A DNA stretch of 6,448 nucleotides from CAZFPA01 sp964520975 (GCA_964520975.1 CAZFPA010000097.1:1-6448), one strand, 5' to 3'; numbered from the stretch's first letter, positions 1-6,399 are shown. Made by a program: numbers and translations. Notes: generated from the sequence alone by a model not told the origin.

Positions 1-2136
1 GCGGGACAGTGCCGCCTCCATGCTGCTTTCAATCTGCTGATTGAAGGCCATATGCTCCTGCAGCGAGGCGTCAAAGAAGCGGACCGGCCTGGCCTCATGC
101 GCGGCCAGATCGGCACAGCTCATGGCCTCGGATATCGACTGCTGCCGGCCGGCGAAATAGCAGATACCTGCCTGCAGCGAAATCCGCGCCGACAGCTCTC
201 CAATCGTCATGTATTCGTTCTTTTTCAATATGCCCCAGATATGGTTCTCAAGCAATTCCTTCTGCGGCTCACGGCACAGGCAGACCAGCTGCCCCGCGCC
301 AGAGCGCGCGCCTACCGCACAGACCCAGCCTGCCCGCTGCAGGGCCAGACCGATTTTGCGCAGCATGGCGGCCACTGTTTCCCGCCCGTAGGTCCCGACC
401 AGGATATCCATCCGCCGCAGCGCAAATACGACAATCGACAGCTCCGCATGCCTCGCCGCAGGCAGCTCGGCCAGCACATTCGAAATTTCCCTTTCGAGCC
501 AATGGCGGTTATTGAGCCGCGTCCCGCTGTCTGAATAGGCCATCTTACGCACGTCCTCCATGTGGCGGCGACGCATGCGCAGCATGTATAGGAGCAGCAG
601 ACAGATCACGCTGCCCGCCGCAAAAATCCCGGCCAAAAAATGCAGCGGATAGGTATAGACGAGCGCAAACAGGCTCTTGGACTGCTCCGCATTCGCCAAC
701 GCCTCATTGCTGATATTCTGCATGGTGTTGACATCCAGATGGTTGATTTCCTTATCGATGATGCGCAGCAGCAACGGACTGGCCTGCTGCGAAACCCCTA
801 CGGACACATCATGCGAAAAGGCTGTATCCCCGCGCGCCATGAGATCCGGATATTTTCCCTGCCAGATATTATACTGGGCAACCGTCGTCTTGACGTAGGT
901 CACGTCTGCCTGGCCCTCGCTCACAGCACGCAGGCACGCATCGACGGTATCGAAATAAATCCGCTGCGCCTCGCCCGGATACATGGGCTCCACATGCGCA
1001 TGCGTAAAGAAGTTCCCCGTGATACAGGCTACCCGCGGCACCTCCGGCAGCTGCCCGATGCGCCGCGTCACGGCTGTATAGCCAAGATTGATATAGGGCG
1101 CGGAGATATTGAGCCCATGTGCATCTCCCCAGCTGTAGTCACTGTAGACATTCAGGAGAAAATCCGCTTCGCCGTCCTGCATGCACTGGAAGGCCTCCGT
1201 GTCCGAGCCGGCCGTCACGATCTCAATCGGGATACCCAGATCATCAGACATGCGCTGCACGAATTCCGCCAGAATGCCGCGGAAGGAATCCCCTTCAAAA
1301 TAGGAAAACGGCTTTTCTCCCGGCACGACCAAAGCCCGCAGCACCTGCTTATCCGTCAGATAGCTGCGCTCTTTGGCCGAGAGCGCCAGCGGCGCCGAAT
1401 AATGCGCCATATAGTACTTGTAGGAAAGCCGCCCCATCAGATGCGGATCGTTTACAGCCAGTGCGTCCGCCGCCAGATCGAGCTGGCGCAGCAACACTGT
1501 ATTGCCCTTTTTCACCACAAAGTAAATGGGCTCAGCATCAAAGCCAACAGCGGCCGGCGCATAGCCCTGATAAAGGCTGTCCGCCAGGAAACCGTCGATG
1601 GTCCCGCGCCGGTAATCCGCCAGCATGCTGTTGATGGAATCGTAGGGGTGCTCCTGATAGGTAAAGCCCTCCTCCTTTGCCAGCACCGGCAGTTCCCTGC
1701 TCTTATATTCACGCACCAGATAGCCAAGGTTCAGTTCTCTCCCAAAAGTAGAAAAGCTCCGAATATCCTCCGTGCCGCCGCGCAGAAAAACCATTGAAAT
1801 CTCATGTCCCATCGGCAGGCGCGCATATTCCATGCTCTGCTGCCGGTCAGCCGTCTTCACCAGTCCGGGCATCACATCGATGGAACCGTCCTGCAGCCAG
1901 TCCATGCACTGCTCCCAGGAACCTTCTACATATTCACATTTGAACCCCGCATAATGGGCCAATGCCTGCATATAATCATAATTATAGCCGCTATAATACC
2001 CATTCTCATCCTTTTCTGTATAACCGGAAATCATGGGAATCCCGATGCGCAGTTCCTGTGCCGCAGCCGTGGTTCCCGGAAGTCCCCATATAGAAAGGCA
2101 TACAACAATCGCCAGCAAATACCTGCCCAATTTCAT
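1..2136 (-). CDS. Periplasmic double solute-binding (SBP_bac_3 x2) membrane sensor with degenerate GGDEF domain, probably GGDEF-EAL; 3' end outside window
   Basis: Open for 712 codons from ATG 2136-2134 to the window edge, with no stop. AGGAG (2146-2150) lies 9 nt upstream of the start. Residues 1-26 form a signal peptide (MKLGRYLLAIVVCLSIW, then an Ala-rich cleavage site before QELRIG). Residues 28-245 are a first type-3 solute-binding domain with the family's T-x-x-R ligand motif (TADRQQSMEYA, Arg98). Residues 257-480 are a second such domain in which this Arg motif is not visible. Residues 497-520 are one transmembrane helix followed by RMRRRH. Residues 528-690 are GGDEF-like (DSGTRLNNR at 536-544), but the signature reads GAGQL at 613-617, so diguanylate cyclase activity is unlikely. 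The last visible stretch (QQIESSMEAALSR) resembles the linker into an EAL phosphodiesterase domain, which would lie outside the window. Inferred role: sensing a small periplasmic ligand, perhaps an amino acid, and altering cyclic-di-GMP. It is separated from ptsI by a terminator and has its own promoter. Confidence 0.88.
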   Translation of the reverse strand, partial: MKLGRYLLAIVVCLSIWGLPGTTAAAQELRIGIPMISGYTEKDENGYYSGYNYDYMQALAHYAGFKCEYVEGSWEQCMDWLQDGSIDVMPGLVKTADRQQSMEYARLPMGHEISMVFLRGGTEDIRSFSTFGRELNLGYLVREYKSRELPVLAKEEGFTYQEHPYDSINSMLADYRRGTIDGFLADSLYQGYAPAAVGFDAEPIYFVVKKGNTVLLRQLDLAADALAVNDPHLMGRLSYKYYMAHYSAPLALSAKERSYLTDKQVLRALVVPGEKPFSYFEGDSFRGILAEFVQRMSDDLGIPIEIVTAGSDTEAFQCMQDGEADFLLNVYSDYSWGDAHGLNISAPYINLGYTAVTRRIGQLPEVPRVACITGNFFTHAHVEPMYPGEAQRIYFDTVDACLRAVSEGQADVTYVKTTVAQYNIWQGKYPDLMARGDTAFSHDVSVGVSQQASPLLLRIIDKEINHLDVNTMQNISNEALANAEQSKSLFALVYTYPLHFLAGIFAAGSVICLLLLYMLRMRRRHMEDVRKMAYSDSGTRLNNRHWLEREISNVLAELPAARHAELSIVVFALRRMDILVGTYGRETVAAMLRKIGLALQRAGWVCAVGARSGAGQLVCLCREPQKELLENHIWGILKKNEYMTIGELSARISLQAGICYFAGRQQSISEAMSCADLAAHEARPVRFFDASLQEHMAFNQQIESSMEAALSR

Positions 2137-2168
2137 CCCAATTCGCTCCTAGCCGGGAAATTTCTACC

Positions 2169-2197
2169 ATGATAAGTAAAATACAATACTCCCTCAA
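2169..2197 (-). promoter_or_regulatory. Putative sigma-70-type promoter of the solute-binding/GGDEF sensor gene
   Basis: On the minus strand, TTGAGG (2197-2192, 4 of 6 to the -35 consensus) and TATCAT (2174-2169, 5 of 6 to the -10 consensus) are separated by exactly 17 bp. Transcription would start near 2162, giving a short leader of about 26 nt that includes the AGGAG ribosome binding site. It lies downstream of the ptsI terminator, which supports independent expression of the sensor. Prediction from sequence only. Confidence 0.5.
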
Positions 2198-2250
2198 TAG
2201 TTCATATTCGCGACGGATTCCGGACTTCCTGCCCCTCATCCATCAGCAAA

Positions 2251-2289
2251 ATAAAAAATATAGGAGGCACCCGATGGATGTCTCCTATA
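2251..2289 (-). terminator. Rho-independent terminator of ptsHI
   Basis: Reading the minus strand past the ptsI stop, arm TATAGGAG (2289-2282) pairs with CTCCTATA (2266-2259). An A.C mismatch and two further pairs extend the stem inward around a 9-nt loop. The stem is followed at once by TTTTTTAT (2258-2251). A stem plus a U-tract 29 nt after the ptsI stop is a classic intrinsic terminator. There is no T-run on the plus-strand side, so it acts in one direction. Confidence 0.82.
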
Positions 2290-2317
2290 GAATAAGCAAA
2301 ACTAAAACCCCAAGGCC

Positions 2318-4024
2318 TTAAAGTGCCTTATAAAGGTATTCCTTGATGGCGTCGCCATCCTCAAGCTTCATGACTTCATTGAGGATACGGCCGGCATCCA
2401 CCGAGCTTACCGAACGCAGCTTTTCCTTAACCTTTGGAATGGACGGTGCGCTCATGCTGAGCTCGCTGATGCCCATCGCCATGAGCAGTACCGCCGCATA
2501 GGGATCGCTGGCCATTTCACCGCACATGCCGACCCAGATGCCCTGGGAGCGGCCGGACTGAATCGTCCGCTGCACGAGCTGCAGCACAGCCGGATTGAAA
2601 TGGTTATAGAGGTAGCTCACATTGTGATTGACACGGTCGACCGCGAGCGTATACTGCACGAGATCGTTCGTACCAATGCTGAAGAAGTCCACATACTTGG
2701 CAAGTACCGGCGTCATCACTGCAGCTGCCGGTGTCTCGACCATGATGCCCACCTGGACGTCATCGGCGTATTTCTTGCCCTCCTGGGCCAGTTCCACCTT
2801 CGCGGCCTCAATGAATTCCTTGACCTTCAGGATCTCGGCTACATTGATGACCATCGGCACCATGATTGCAGCCTTGCCATAGACGCCCGCCCGCAGAATA
2901 GCCTTGAGCTGCGGCATGAAAAGGTCACGGCGCTGCAGGCTGATGCGCACGGCGCGCCAGCCGAGGAACGGATTGTCCTCTTTCGGTACATTGAGGTAAG
3001 CCAGCGGCTTATCTCCACCGATATCCATTGTGCGGATGACGCAGAGCTTTCCATTGCAGGACTCAACCGCTTCCTTATAAGACTCGAACTGATCGTCCTC
3101 CGTAGGAACATCCTGCCGTCCCATGAATACGAACTCGGAACGGAAGAGGCCAACGCCCTCGCAGCCATACGGAATTGCCGCTTTTACATCCGCCGGCAGG
3201 CCGATATTCGCCATGAGCTCGACCCGCACACCATCGGTAGTCACAGCCGGCAATGATACCAGGCTGGAATAGTACGCATTCATTTCCTGCTGCTTCTTGA
3301 TCTTCTCCTGATAGGAGGCAATGATCTCCTCGGTCGGTTCGGCCACGATCTCGCCCGTATCTCCATCAAGAATGACCCGGCTGCCATCGTCAATATTCTC
3401 GACCATCGGTCCAAGACCTACCACCGTAGGAATGGCCCGGGCCTTGGCGATGATGACGGCATGACAGGTCGTAGAGCCCTGCCCCAGGATGACGCCGGCG
3501 ATTTTATCCGTCGGGATGTTCGCAATGACCGACGGCTCAATCTCATGGCCGCAGAGAATCACTGCCTCTTCACCCAGCTCGGGGTCCTTGACCCCCAGGA
3601 TGTATTTTGCGATGCGCTTGCCGATATCGCGGATATCGACAGCCCGCTCGCGGAAATATGGATCATCCATCTGCTCGAACATTGCGGCTGTATCTGCCGC
3701 AGCCGCCAGAACCGCATCCGGGGCACTGCCCAGCTCATCTACCTTCGAAACCATAGCCCCGGAAAACATGGGGTCCTGCGCCAGCATGCTGTGCGCTTCC
3801 ATGATCTCAGCCTGAGCGGTCATGTCCTTTTCCTTCAGGGTCGCAATGTTGCCCTGCAAAATCTCAATGACGGCAGCTACCGCCTGTTCGACCTTTTGCG
3901 TCTCGCACGCCTTGCTTTCCGGCTCATACTTGGCCAGATACCCATCCAGGCTCTGTCCTACACGCATGACCTTGCCCATGGCAATTCCGGAAATTACACC
4001 CTTGCCCCGTAAATTCTCTGGCAT
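2318..4024 (-). CDS. ptsI: Phosphoenolpyruvate-protein phosphotransferase (PTS enzyme I)
   Basis: Enzyme I takes phosphate from phosphoenolpyruvate onto a histidine and passes it to HPr, the first cytoplasmic step of PTS sugar uptake. The protein is 568 residues, normal for the family (about 570-575). Residues 1-140 match the N-terminal HPr-binding helical region (start GKGVISGIAMGKV). The phosphohistidine is His188 in GSTTCHAVIIAKARAIP; the usual context is G-R-T-S-H, so the flanking residues are unusual. The C-terminal PEP-binding barrel shows DIGGDKPLAYL, NPFLGWRAVRIS, FFSIGTNDLVQYTLAVDR and the active-site Cys in GMCGEMASDP. Start: ATG 4024-4022 has AGGGGG (4038-4033) 8 nt upstream; the in-frame TTG at 4048 has no such site and would add eight unconserved residues. 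It follows ptsH by 38 nt and shares its operon; a terminator follows. Confidence 0.96.
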   Translation of the reverse strand: MPENLRGKGVISGIAMGKVMRVGQSLDGYLAKYEPESKACETQKVEQAVAAVIEILQGNIATLKEKDMTAQAEIMEAHSMLAQDPMFSGAMVSKVDELGSAPDAVLAAAADTAAMFEQMDDPYFRERAVDIRDIGKRIAKYILGVKDPELGEEAVILCGHEIEPSVIANIPTDKIAGVILGQGSTTCHAVIIAKARAIPTVVGLGPMVENIDDGSRVILDGDTGEIVAEPTEEIIASYQEKIKKQQEMNAYYSSLVSLPAVTTDGVRVELMANIGLPADVKAAIPYGCEGVGLFRSEFVFMGRQDVPTEDDQFESYKEAVESCNGKLCVIRTMDIGGDKPLAYLNVPKEDNPFLGWRAVRISLQRRDLFMPQLKAILRAGVYGKAAIMVPMVINVAEILKVKEFIEAAKVELAQEGKKYADDVQVGIMVETPAAAVMTPVLAKYVDFFSIGTNDLVQYTLAVDRVNHNVSYLYNHFNPAVLQLVQRTIQSGRSQGIWVGMCGEMASDPYAAVLLMAMGISELSMSAPSIPKVKEKLRSVSSVDAGRILNEVMKLEDGDAIKEYLYKAL

Positions 4025-4062
4025 TTTATCGTCCCCCTGCTTTCGCAAAATTTAGCTGCTTC

Positions 4063-4329
4063 TTATTCCTCGCCAAATTTGGAAACGACCAAATCCTTCA
4101 AAGCCTTTACAGCAGCAGCCTCATCCTCGCCATCAGCAGCGATGGTGATTTCAGTACCTTTAACAAGACCCATGCTCATGATCATCAGAATGCTCTTGGC
4201 ATCGACAGCCTTGCCCTTGGCCTTGATCTGTACCTTGGATTTGAATTTTGCGGCCGTCTGTACGAATACGGATGCCGGACGTGCATGAATCCCCGTTTTG
4301 TTCTCAATCATTACTGTTGCTTCTGTCAT
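4063..4329 (-). CDS. ptsH: Phosphocarrier protein HPr
   Basis: HPr is the small cytoplasmic protein that carries phosphate from enzyme I to the sugar-specific EIIA domains. The protein is 88 residues, the full family length. His15 in GIHARPAS is the enzyme I phosphorylation site, with the conserved Arg17 and Pro18. Ser46 in VDAKSILMIMSMG is the regulatory site of HPr kinase/phosphorylase in Firmicutes. Keeping both sites suggests that the genome also encodes HprK and uses HPr for carbon catabolite control (inference). The start ATG has AGGGG (4340-4336) 6 nt upstream. It is the first gene of the ptsH-ptsI operon and lies about 126 nt downstream of the predicted start of the sigma-54 promoter at 4468-4482. 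No convincing sigma-70 promoter is visible between that promoter and the gene. Confidence 0.97.
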   Translation of the reverse strand: MTEATVMIENKTGIHARPASVFVQTAAKFKSKVQIKAKGKAVDAKSILMIMSMGLVKGTEITIAADGEDEAAAVKALKDLVVSKFGEE

Positions 4330-4422
4330 AAATAACCCCTCATTTCATTTTATGTTTTTAAGGTATCTTTGTCCTTGCCTGAATCATTGTAACCATTCGA
4401 CATGCAGAACAAAATCCCCTGC

Positions 4423-4445
4423 CTGTCAGAAAAGCTTTCCGACAG
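4423..4445 (-). promoter_or_regulatory. Leader hairpin / 23-bp dyad upstream of ptsH
   Basis: On the minus strand, CTGTCGGAAA (4445-4436) pairs with TTTCTGACAG (4432-4423) over 10 positions, with one G-U pair and a GCT loop. If transcription starts about 12 nt after the -12 element (near 4456), the hairpin spans roughly +12 to +34 of the ptsH mRNA. It could stabilise the 5' end or act as an RNA or DNA binding site. No U-tract follows directly, so it is not an ordinary terminator. Confidence 0.55.
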
Positions 4446-4467
4446 CAAAAGCCAGTAAATAAATATC

Positions 4468-4482
4468 GCAAGTTTCGTGCCA
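4468..4482 (-). promoter_or_regulatory. Sigma-54 (-24/-12) promoter of ptsHI
   Basis: The minus strand reads TGGCACGAAACTTGC. This matches the sigma-54 consensus TGGCACG-N4-TTGC exactly, with the invariant GG (4481-4480) and GC (4469-4468) 10 bp apart. It points toward ptsH. An enhancer-binding protein gene lies immediately upstream and candidate enhancer repeats lie 110-180 bp upstream, as expected for this promoter class. The predicted start is near 4456. Confidence 0.9.
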
Positions 4483-4511
4483 ACATCCCGATCAATTTTA
4501 AAAAAAGTCCG

Positions 4512-4524
4512 CAATGCCTTGATT
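4512..4524 (-). promoter_or_regulatory. IHF-like (or HU-type) DNA-bending site
   Basis: The minus strand reads AATCAAGGCATTG, matching the IHF consensus WATCAA-N4-TTR. A run of A/T bases (around 4548-4535) lies on its 5' side, as in many IHF sites. It sits between the dyad repeats and the sigma-54 promoter, about 37 bp upstream of the -24 element, where a bend would bring bound activator to the polymerase. The consensus is loose and IHF is not established in this lineage, so HU or chance remain possible. Confidence 0.4.
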
Positions 4525-4591
4525 TCACTGCATTTATTTTTTTCTCATCCGCATAATCCCATCGGGCACAGCGCACGAGCGAAAGCCATTC

Positions 4592-4608
4592 CTGGTAAAA
4601 AGTATCAA
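4592..4608. promoter_or_regulatory. Activator-binding dyad repeat A (promoter-proximal)
   Basis: On the minus strand this is TTGATACTTTTTACCAG, one of three copies of an imperfect dyad with consensus TTGRTA-N5-TACCAA. Its centre (4600) is about 119 bp upstream of the -24 GG and about 31 bp (three helical turns) from repeat B. It lies in inverted orientation relative to B and C. Position and symmetry suit an upstream activating sequence for the neighbouring enhancer-binding protein. Confidence 0.65.
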
Positions 4609-4622
4609 TTATTCCAAGTTTA

Positions 4623-4639
4623 TTGGTATTTTTTACTAT
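4623..4639. promoter_or_regulatory. Activator-binding dyad repeat B
   Basis: The plus strand reads TTGGTATTTTTTACTAT. The left half TTGGTA is complete and the right half is degraded. Its centre (4631) is 20 bp (about two turns) from repeat C. An extra half-site CCAA at 4614-4617 faces its TTGG. Confidence 0.62.
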
Positions 4640-4642
4640 GTG

Positions 4643-4659
4643 TTGATATTTTTTACCAA
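4643..4659. promoter_or_regulatory. Activator-binding dyad repeat C (distal)
   Basis: The plus strand reads TTGATATTTTTTACCAA. It is the most symmetric copy, with five of six positions paired between TTGATA and TACCAA around a T5 centre. Its centre (4651) is about 170 bp upstream of the -24 element and only about 40 bp after the end of the activator gene. Confidence 0.65.
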
Positions 4660-4690
4660 TTATTTTGTCCGAATCAAGAAAAACCACGCT

Positions 4691-6364
4691 TCAGACCAGG
4701 CCATACTTCCGCGCCTTCGCCGCCACCGTCTTATGGGTCAGATGCAGCATCTTGCCGGCGGCATTGAAACTGCCGCATTTTTCGAGCGCATTCGCAATGA
4801 TCTGCTTTTCGTATTCCGCCCAGGGCAGCACGGCATCCGATGTGAAGCTCTTCACCTCACGTCCCGCAATCTCGCCCGTCAGATAGGAGGGCAGTGCGCT
4901 CACCGTGATGACATCGGAGTCCATGAGGGTAATCACGCGTTCCATGACATTCTCAAGCTCGCGGACATTGCCCGGCCACTTGTAGTTCATGAGCACTTCC
5001 AGCGCGTCCGGCGTGATGCCCCGCACGTTCTTCTGCAGTTCCGCCCGGATGCGGCCGATGAAGTGCTCCGTGAGCAGCGGAATATCCTCAACACGTTCCC
5101 GCAGGGAGGGCAGGAAAATCGGAATGACGTTGAGACGGTAATAGAGGTCATCGCGGAAGGTTCCCTGCCGCACCATATCCTCAAGCCGGCGGTTCGTCGC
5201 GGCAATGATGCGCACGTCGACATGGACGGTCTCCTCGCCGCCGACACGGTCGAATTCCTTCTGCTGCAAGGCCCGCAGCAGCTTCACCTGCATGTTCTTA
5301 TCCATCTCGCCGATTTCATCGAGGAAGATCGTGCCCTTGTCCGCAAGCTCGAACTTGCCGAGCTTGCGCTTCACAGCGCCGGTAAAGGCACCCTTCTCGT
5401 GACCAAAAAGCTCCGATTCCAGCAAAGTGGAGGGAATCGCTCCGCAGTTCACGCGGATGAAGGGTCCGTGCCGCCGCTTGCTCGCATAGTGAATGCCTTC
5501 GGCTACAAGTTCCTTGCCGGTGCCGCTCTCCCCGCGGATGAGCACTGTCGCGCTGCTGGCGGCCGCCTTGGAGGCCAGGGCCAGAACATCGACGACCTTG
5601 CCGCTGCGGCCAATGTAGTTGGCAAAGGATTTACCGGTCTTTTTCGTGCGCAGCAGTTCCTGCTCAAGGTATTCCGCCTTGGCTGATACCTGCGTGAGCC
5701 GTTCCATGAGCGTCTGGATTTCCGTGATATTGCGCACGACCGAGACAACACCGGCAATCTCGCCATCGACGAAGATGGGATTGACATTCGCCACAATGGT
5801 CGTCCCGTCCTTCTTGTGGCTCAGACTGCCGATCCGGGCCTTACCCGTCCGCAGCACACTGCAGCGGTTTCCCTCCGGTGCTGTCACATATACGTTCGAG
5901 CCGACGACCATTTCCGCCGTCTTGTGCACGATACGCAGATAGGACGGATTGACATAGGTGACCTCGCCTGTCTTATCGACCACACAGATACCATCCTGCA
6001 CCGCCTCCAGGATGAGCTGCAGCCGTTCCTGCATGAGCGCGTTCTCATGCAGCAGCCGGTCGACCTCGCGCATCTCCGTTTTTGTGTGCATCTCGAAATC
6101 GCCGGTGAGAAACCCTGCCATTTCCCGTACCGCTGCGGGGGCATTCTCCCCCTCACCGGATACGAATACCGTATCGCCGCGCTGCACCTTCAGCGCGACC
6201 AGCAGCATGAGATTGTGCAGTTCAATGCGCTGGCTGCGCGCGCTGCGCAGGTAAAGGCGGCACTGGTGCTTTACATAGAGTTCCTGGGCCTTCTGCACAA
6301 TCATGGCCGCAACCCGCACATGCAGACCATTTTCGTTCTGTATCACGACTTCTTGCTCAAACAT
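4691..6364 (-). CDS. Sigma-54-dependent activator with N-terminal HPr-like domain (HPr-PAS-AAA+-Fis HTH)
   Basis: Enhancer-binding proteins use ATP hydrolysis to open sigma-54 promoters. Residues 1-85 resemble HPr (MFEQEVVIQNENGLHVRVAA): His15 and Arg17 align with HPr's active site, Pro18 is Val, and the HPr Ser46 position is Asn51 after a five-residue insertion. Residues 108-220 are a PAS domain (ILEAVQDGICVVDKTGEV through VVSVVRNITEIQ), followed by a helical linker. Residues 249-475 are the AAA+ domain with Walker A GESGTGKE (278-285), the sigma-54-contacting GAFTGA (325-330), Walker B GTIFLDE (344-350) and arginine finger region FRDDLYYR (403-410). Residues 530-555 are a Fis-type helix-turn-helix. 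All catalytic motifs are intact. The start at 6364 makes the HPr alignment begin exactly at Met1; an in-frame ATG at 6376 has AGG directly abutting it and adds four residues. Probable target: ptsHI just downstream. Inferred input: phosphorylation of His15 by enzyme I, plus a PAS ligand. Confidence 0.93.
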   Translation of the reverse strand: MFEQEVVIQNENGLHVRVAAMIVQKAQELYVKHQCRLYLRSARSQRIELHNLMLLVALKVQRGDTVFVSGEGENAPAAVREMAGFLTGDFEMHTKTEMREVDRLLHENALMQERLQLILEAVQDGICVVDKTGEVTYVNPSYLRIVHKTAEMVVGSNVYVTAPEGNRCSVLRTGKARIGSLSHKKDGTTIVANVNPIFVDGEIAGVVSVVRNITEIQTLMERLTQVSAKAEYLEQELLRTKKTGKSFANYIGRSGKVVDVLALASKAAASSATVLIRGESGTGKELVAEGIHYASKRRHGPFIRVNCGAIPSTLLESELFGHEKGAFTGAVKRKLGKFELADKGTIFLDEIGEMDKNMQVKLLRALQQKEFDRVGGEETVHVDVRIIAATNRRLEDMVRQGTFRDDLYYRLNVIPIFLPSLRERVEDIPLLTEHFIGRIRAELQKNVRGITPDALEVLMNYKWPGNVRELENVMERVITLMDSDVITVSALPSYLTGEIAGREVKSFTSDAVLPWAEYEKQIIANALEKCGSFNAAGKMLHLTHKTVAAKARKYGLV

Positions 6365-6399
6365 CTCGCACAGCATCCTTTTATTCTTTGATTCTTTCC

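Larger units (their letters stand above)
4330..4690 (-). promoter_or_regulatory. 361-bp control region between the activator gene and ptsH
   Basis: This AT-richer gap has the layout of a sigma-54-dependent promoter. In transcription order it holds three 17-bp dyad repeats (4659-4592), an A/T-tract beside an IHF-like site (4524-4512), a -24/-12 promoter (4482-4468), a leader hairpin (4445-4423) and the ptsH ribosome binding site (4340-4336). No credible gene is present. The activator gene stops at 4691 with no strong terminator after it, so some readthrough into ptsHI is possible. Confidence 0.75.

Noticed and set aside
640..1797. Plus-strand open frame of 385 codons
   Set aside because: Antisense to the solute-binding/GGDEF sensor, which reads continuously on the minus strand with clear domains.
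2215..2222. GGATTCCG shared between the sensor upstream region and the palindrome at 6417-6441
   Set aside because: Only 8 bases are shared, and the left copy lacks the long flanking symmetry. Likely coincidence.
2006..2239. Minus-strand 77-codon frame overlapping the start of the sensor gene
   Set aside because: Out of frame with the sensor's signal peptide and first binding domain, and without family resemblance. It also covers the predicted promoter.
4025..4048. TTG start giving enzyme I eight extra residues
   Set aside because: No ribosome binding site upstream of it. The ATG at 4024 has AGGGGG at good spacing and gives the normal enzyme I N-terminus.
4386..4391. TACAAT as a sigma-70 -10 element for ptsH
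   Set aside because: No acceptable -35 hexamer at 16-18 bp upstream; the strong sigma-54 promoter is the better candidate. A weak second promoter cannot be excluded.
4501..4548. Possible terminator between the activator gene and ptsH (AATGC/GCATT stem with flanking A and T runs)
   Set aside because: The stem is only 5 bp with a 12-nt loop, and on the minus strand the T-run begins several bases after the stem. The A/T runs fit better as a bending region around the IHF-like site.
4358..4687. Minus-strand open frame of 109 codons between the activator gene and ptsH
   Set aside because: It starts at a GTG without a ribosome binding site, has no recognisable family or domain, and runs through the dyad repeats, the sigma-54 promoter and the leader hairpin. 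Better explained as chance openness of the control region.
4640..5686. Plus-strand open frame of 348 codons
   Set aside because: Antisense to the AAA+ activator, whose Walker, GAFTGA and HTH motifs are intact; composition is that of a shadow of GC-rich coding sequence.
6365..6376. Upstream ATG adding four residues to the activator
   Set aside because: Its only purine-rich element abuts the ATG with no spacing, and HPr homology begins at the next Met. It remains possible, since the spacing for the chosen start is slightly long (about 11 nt).
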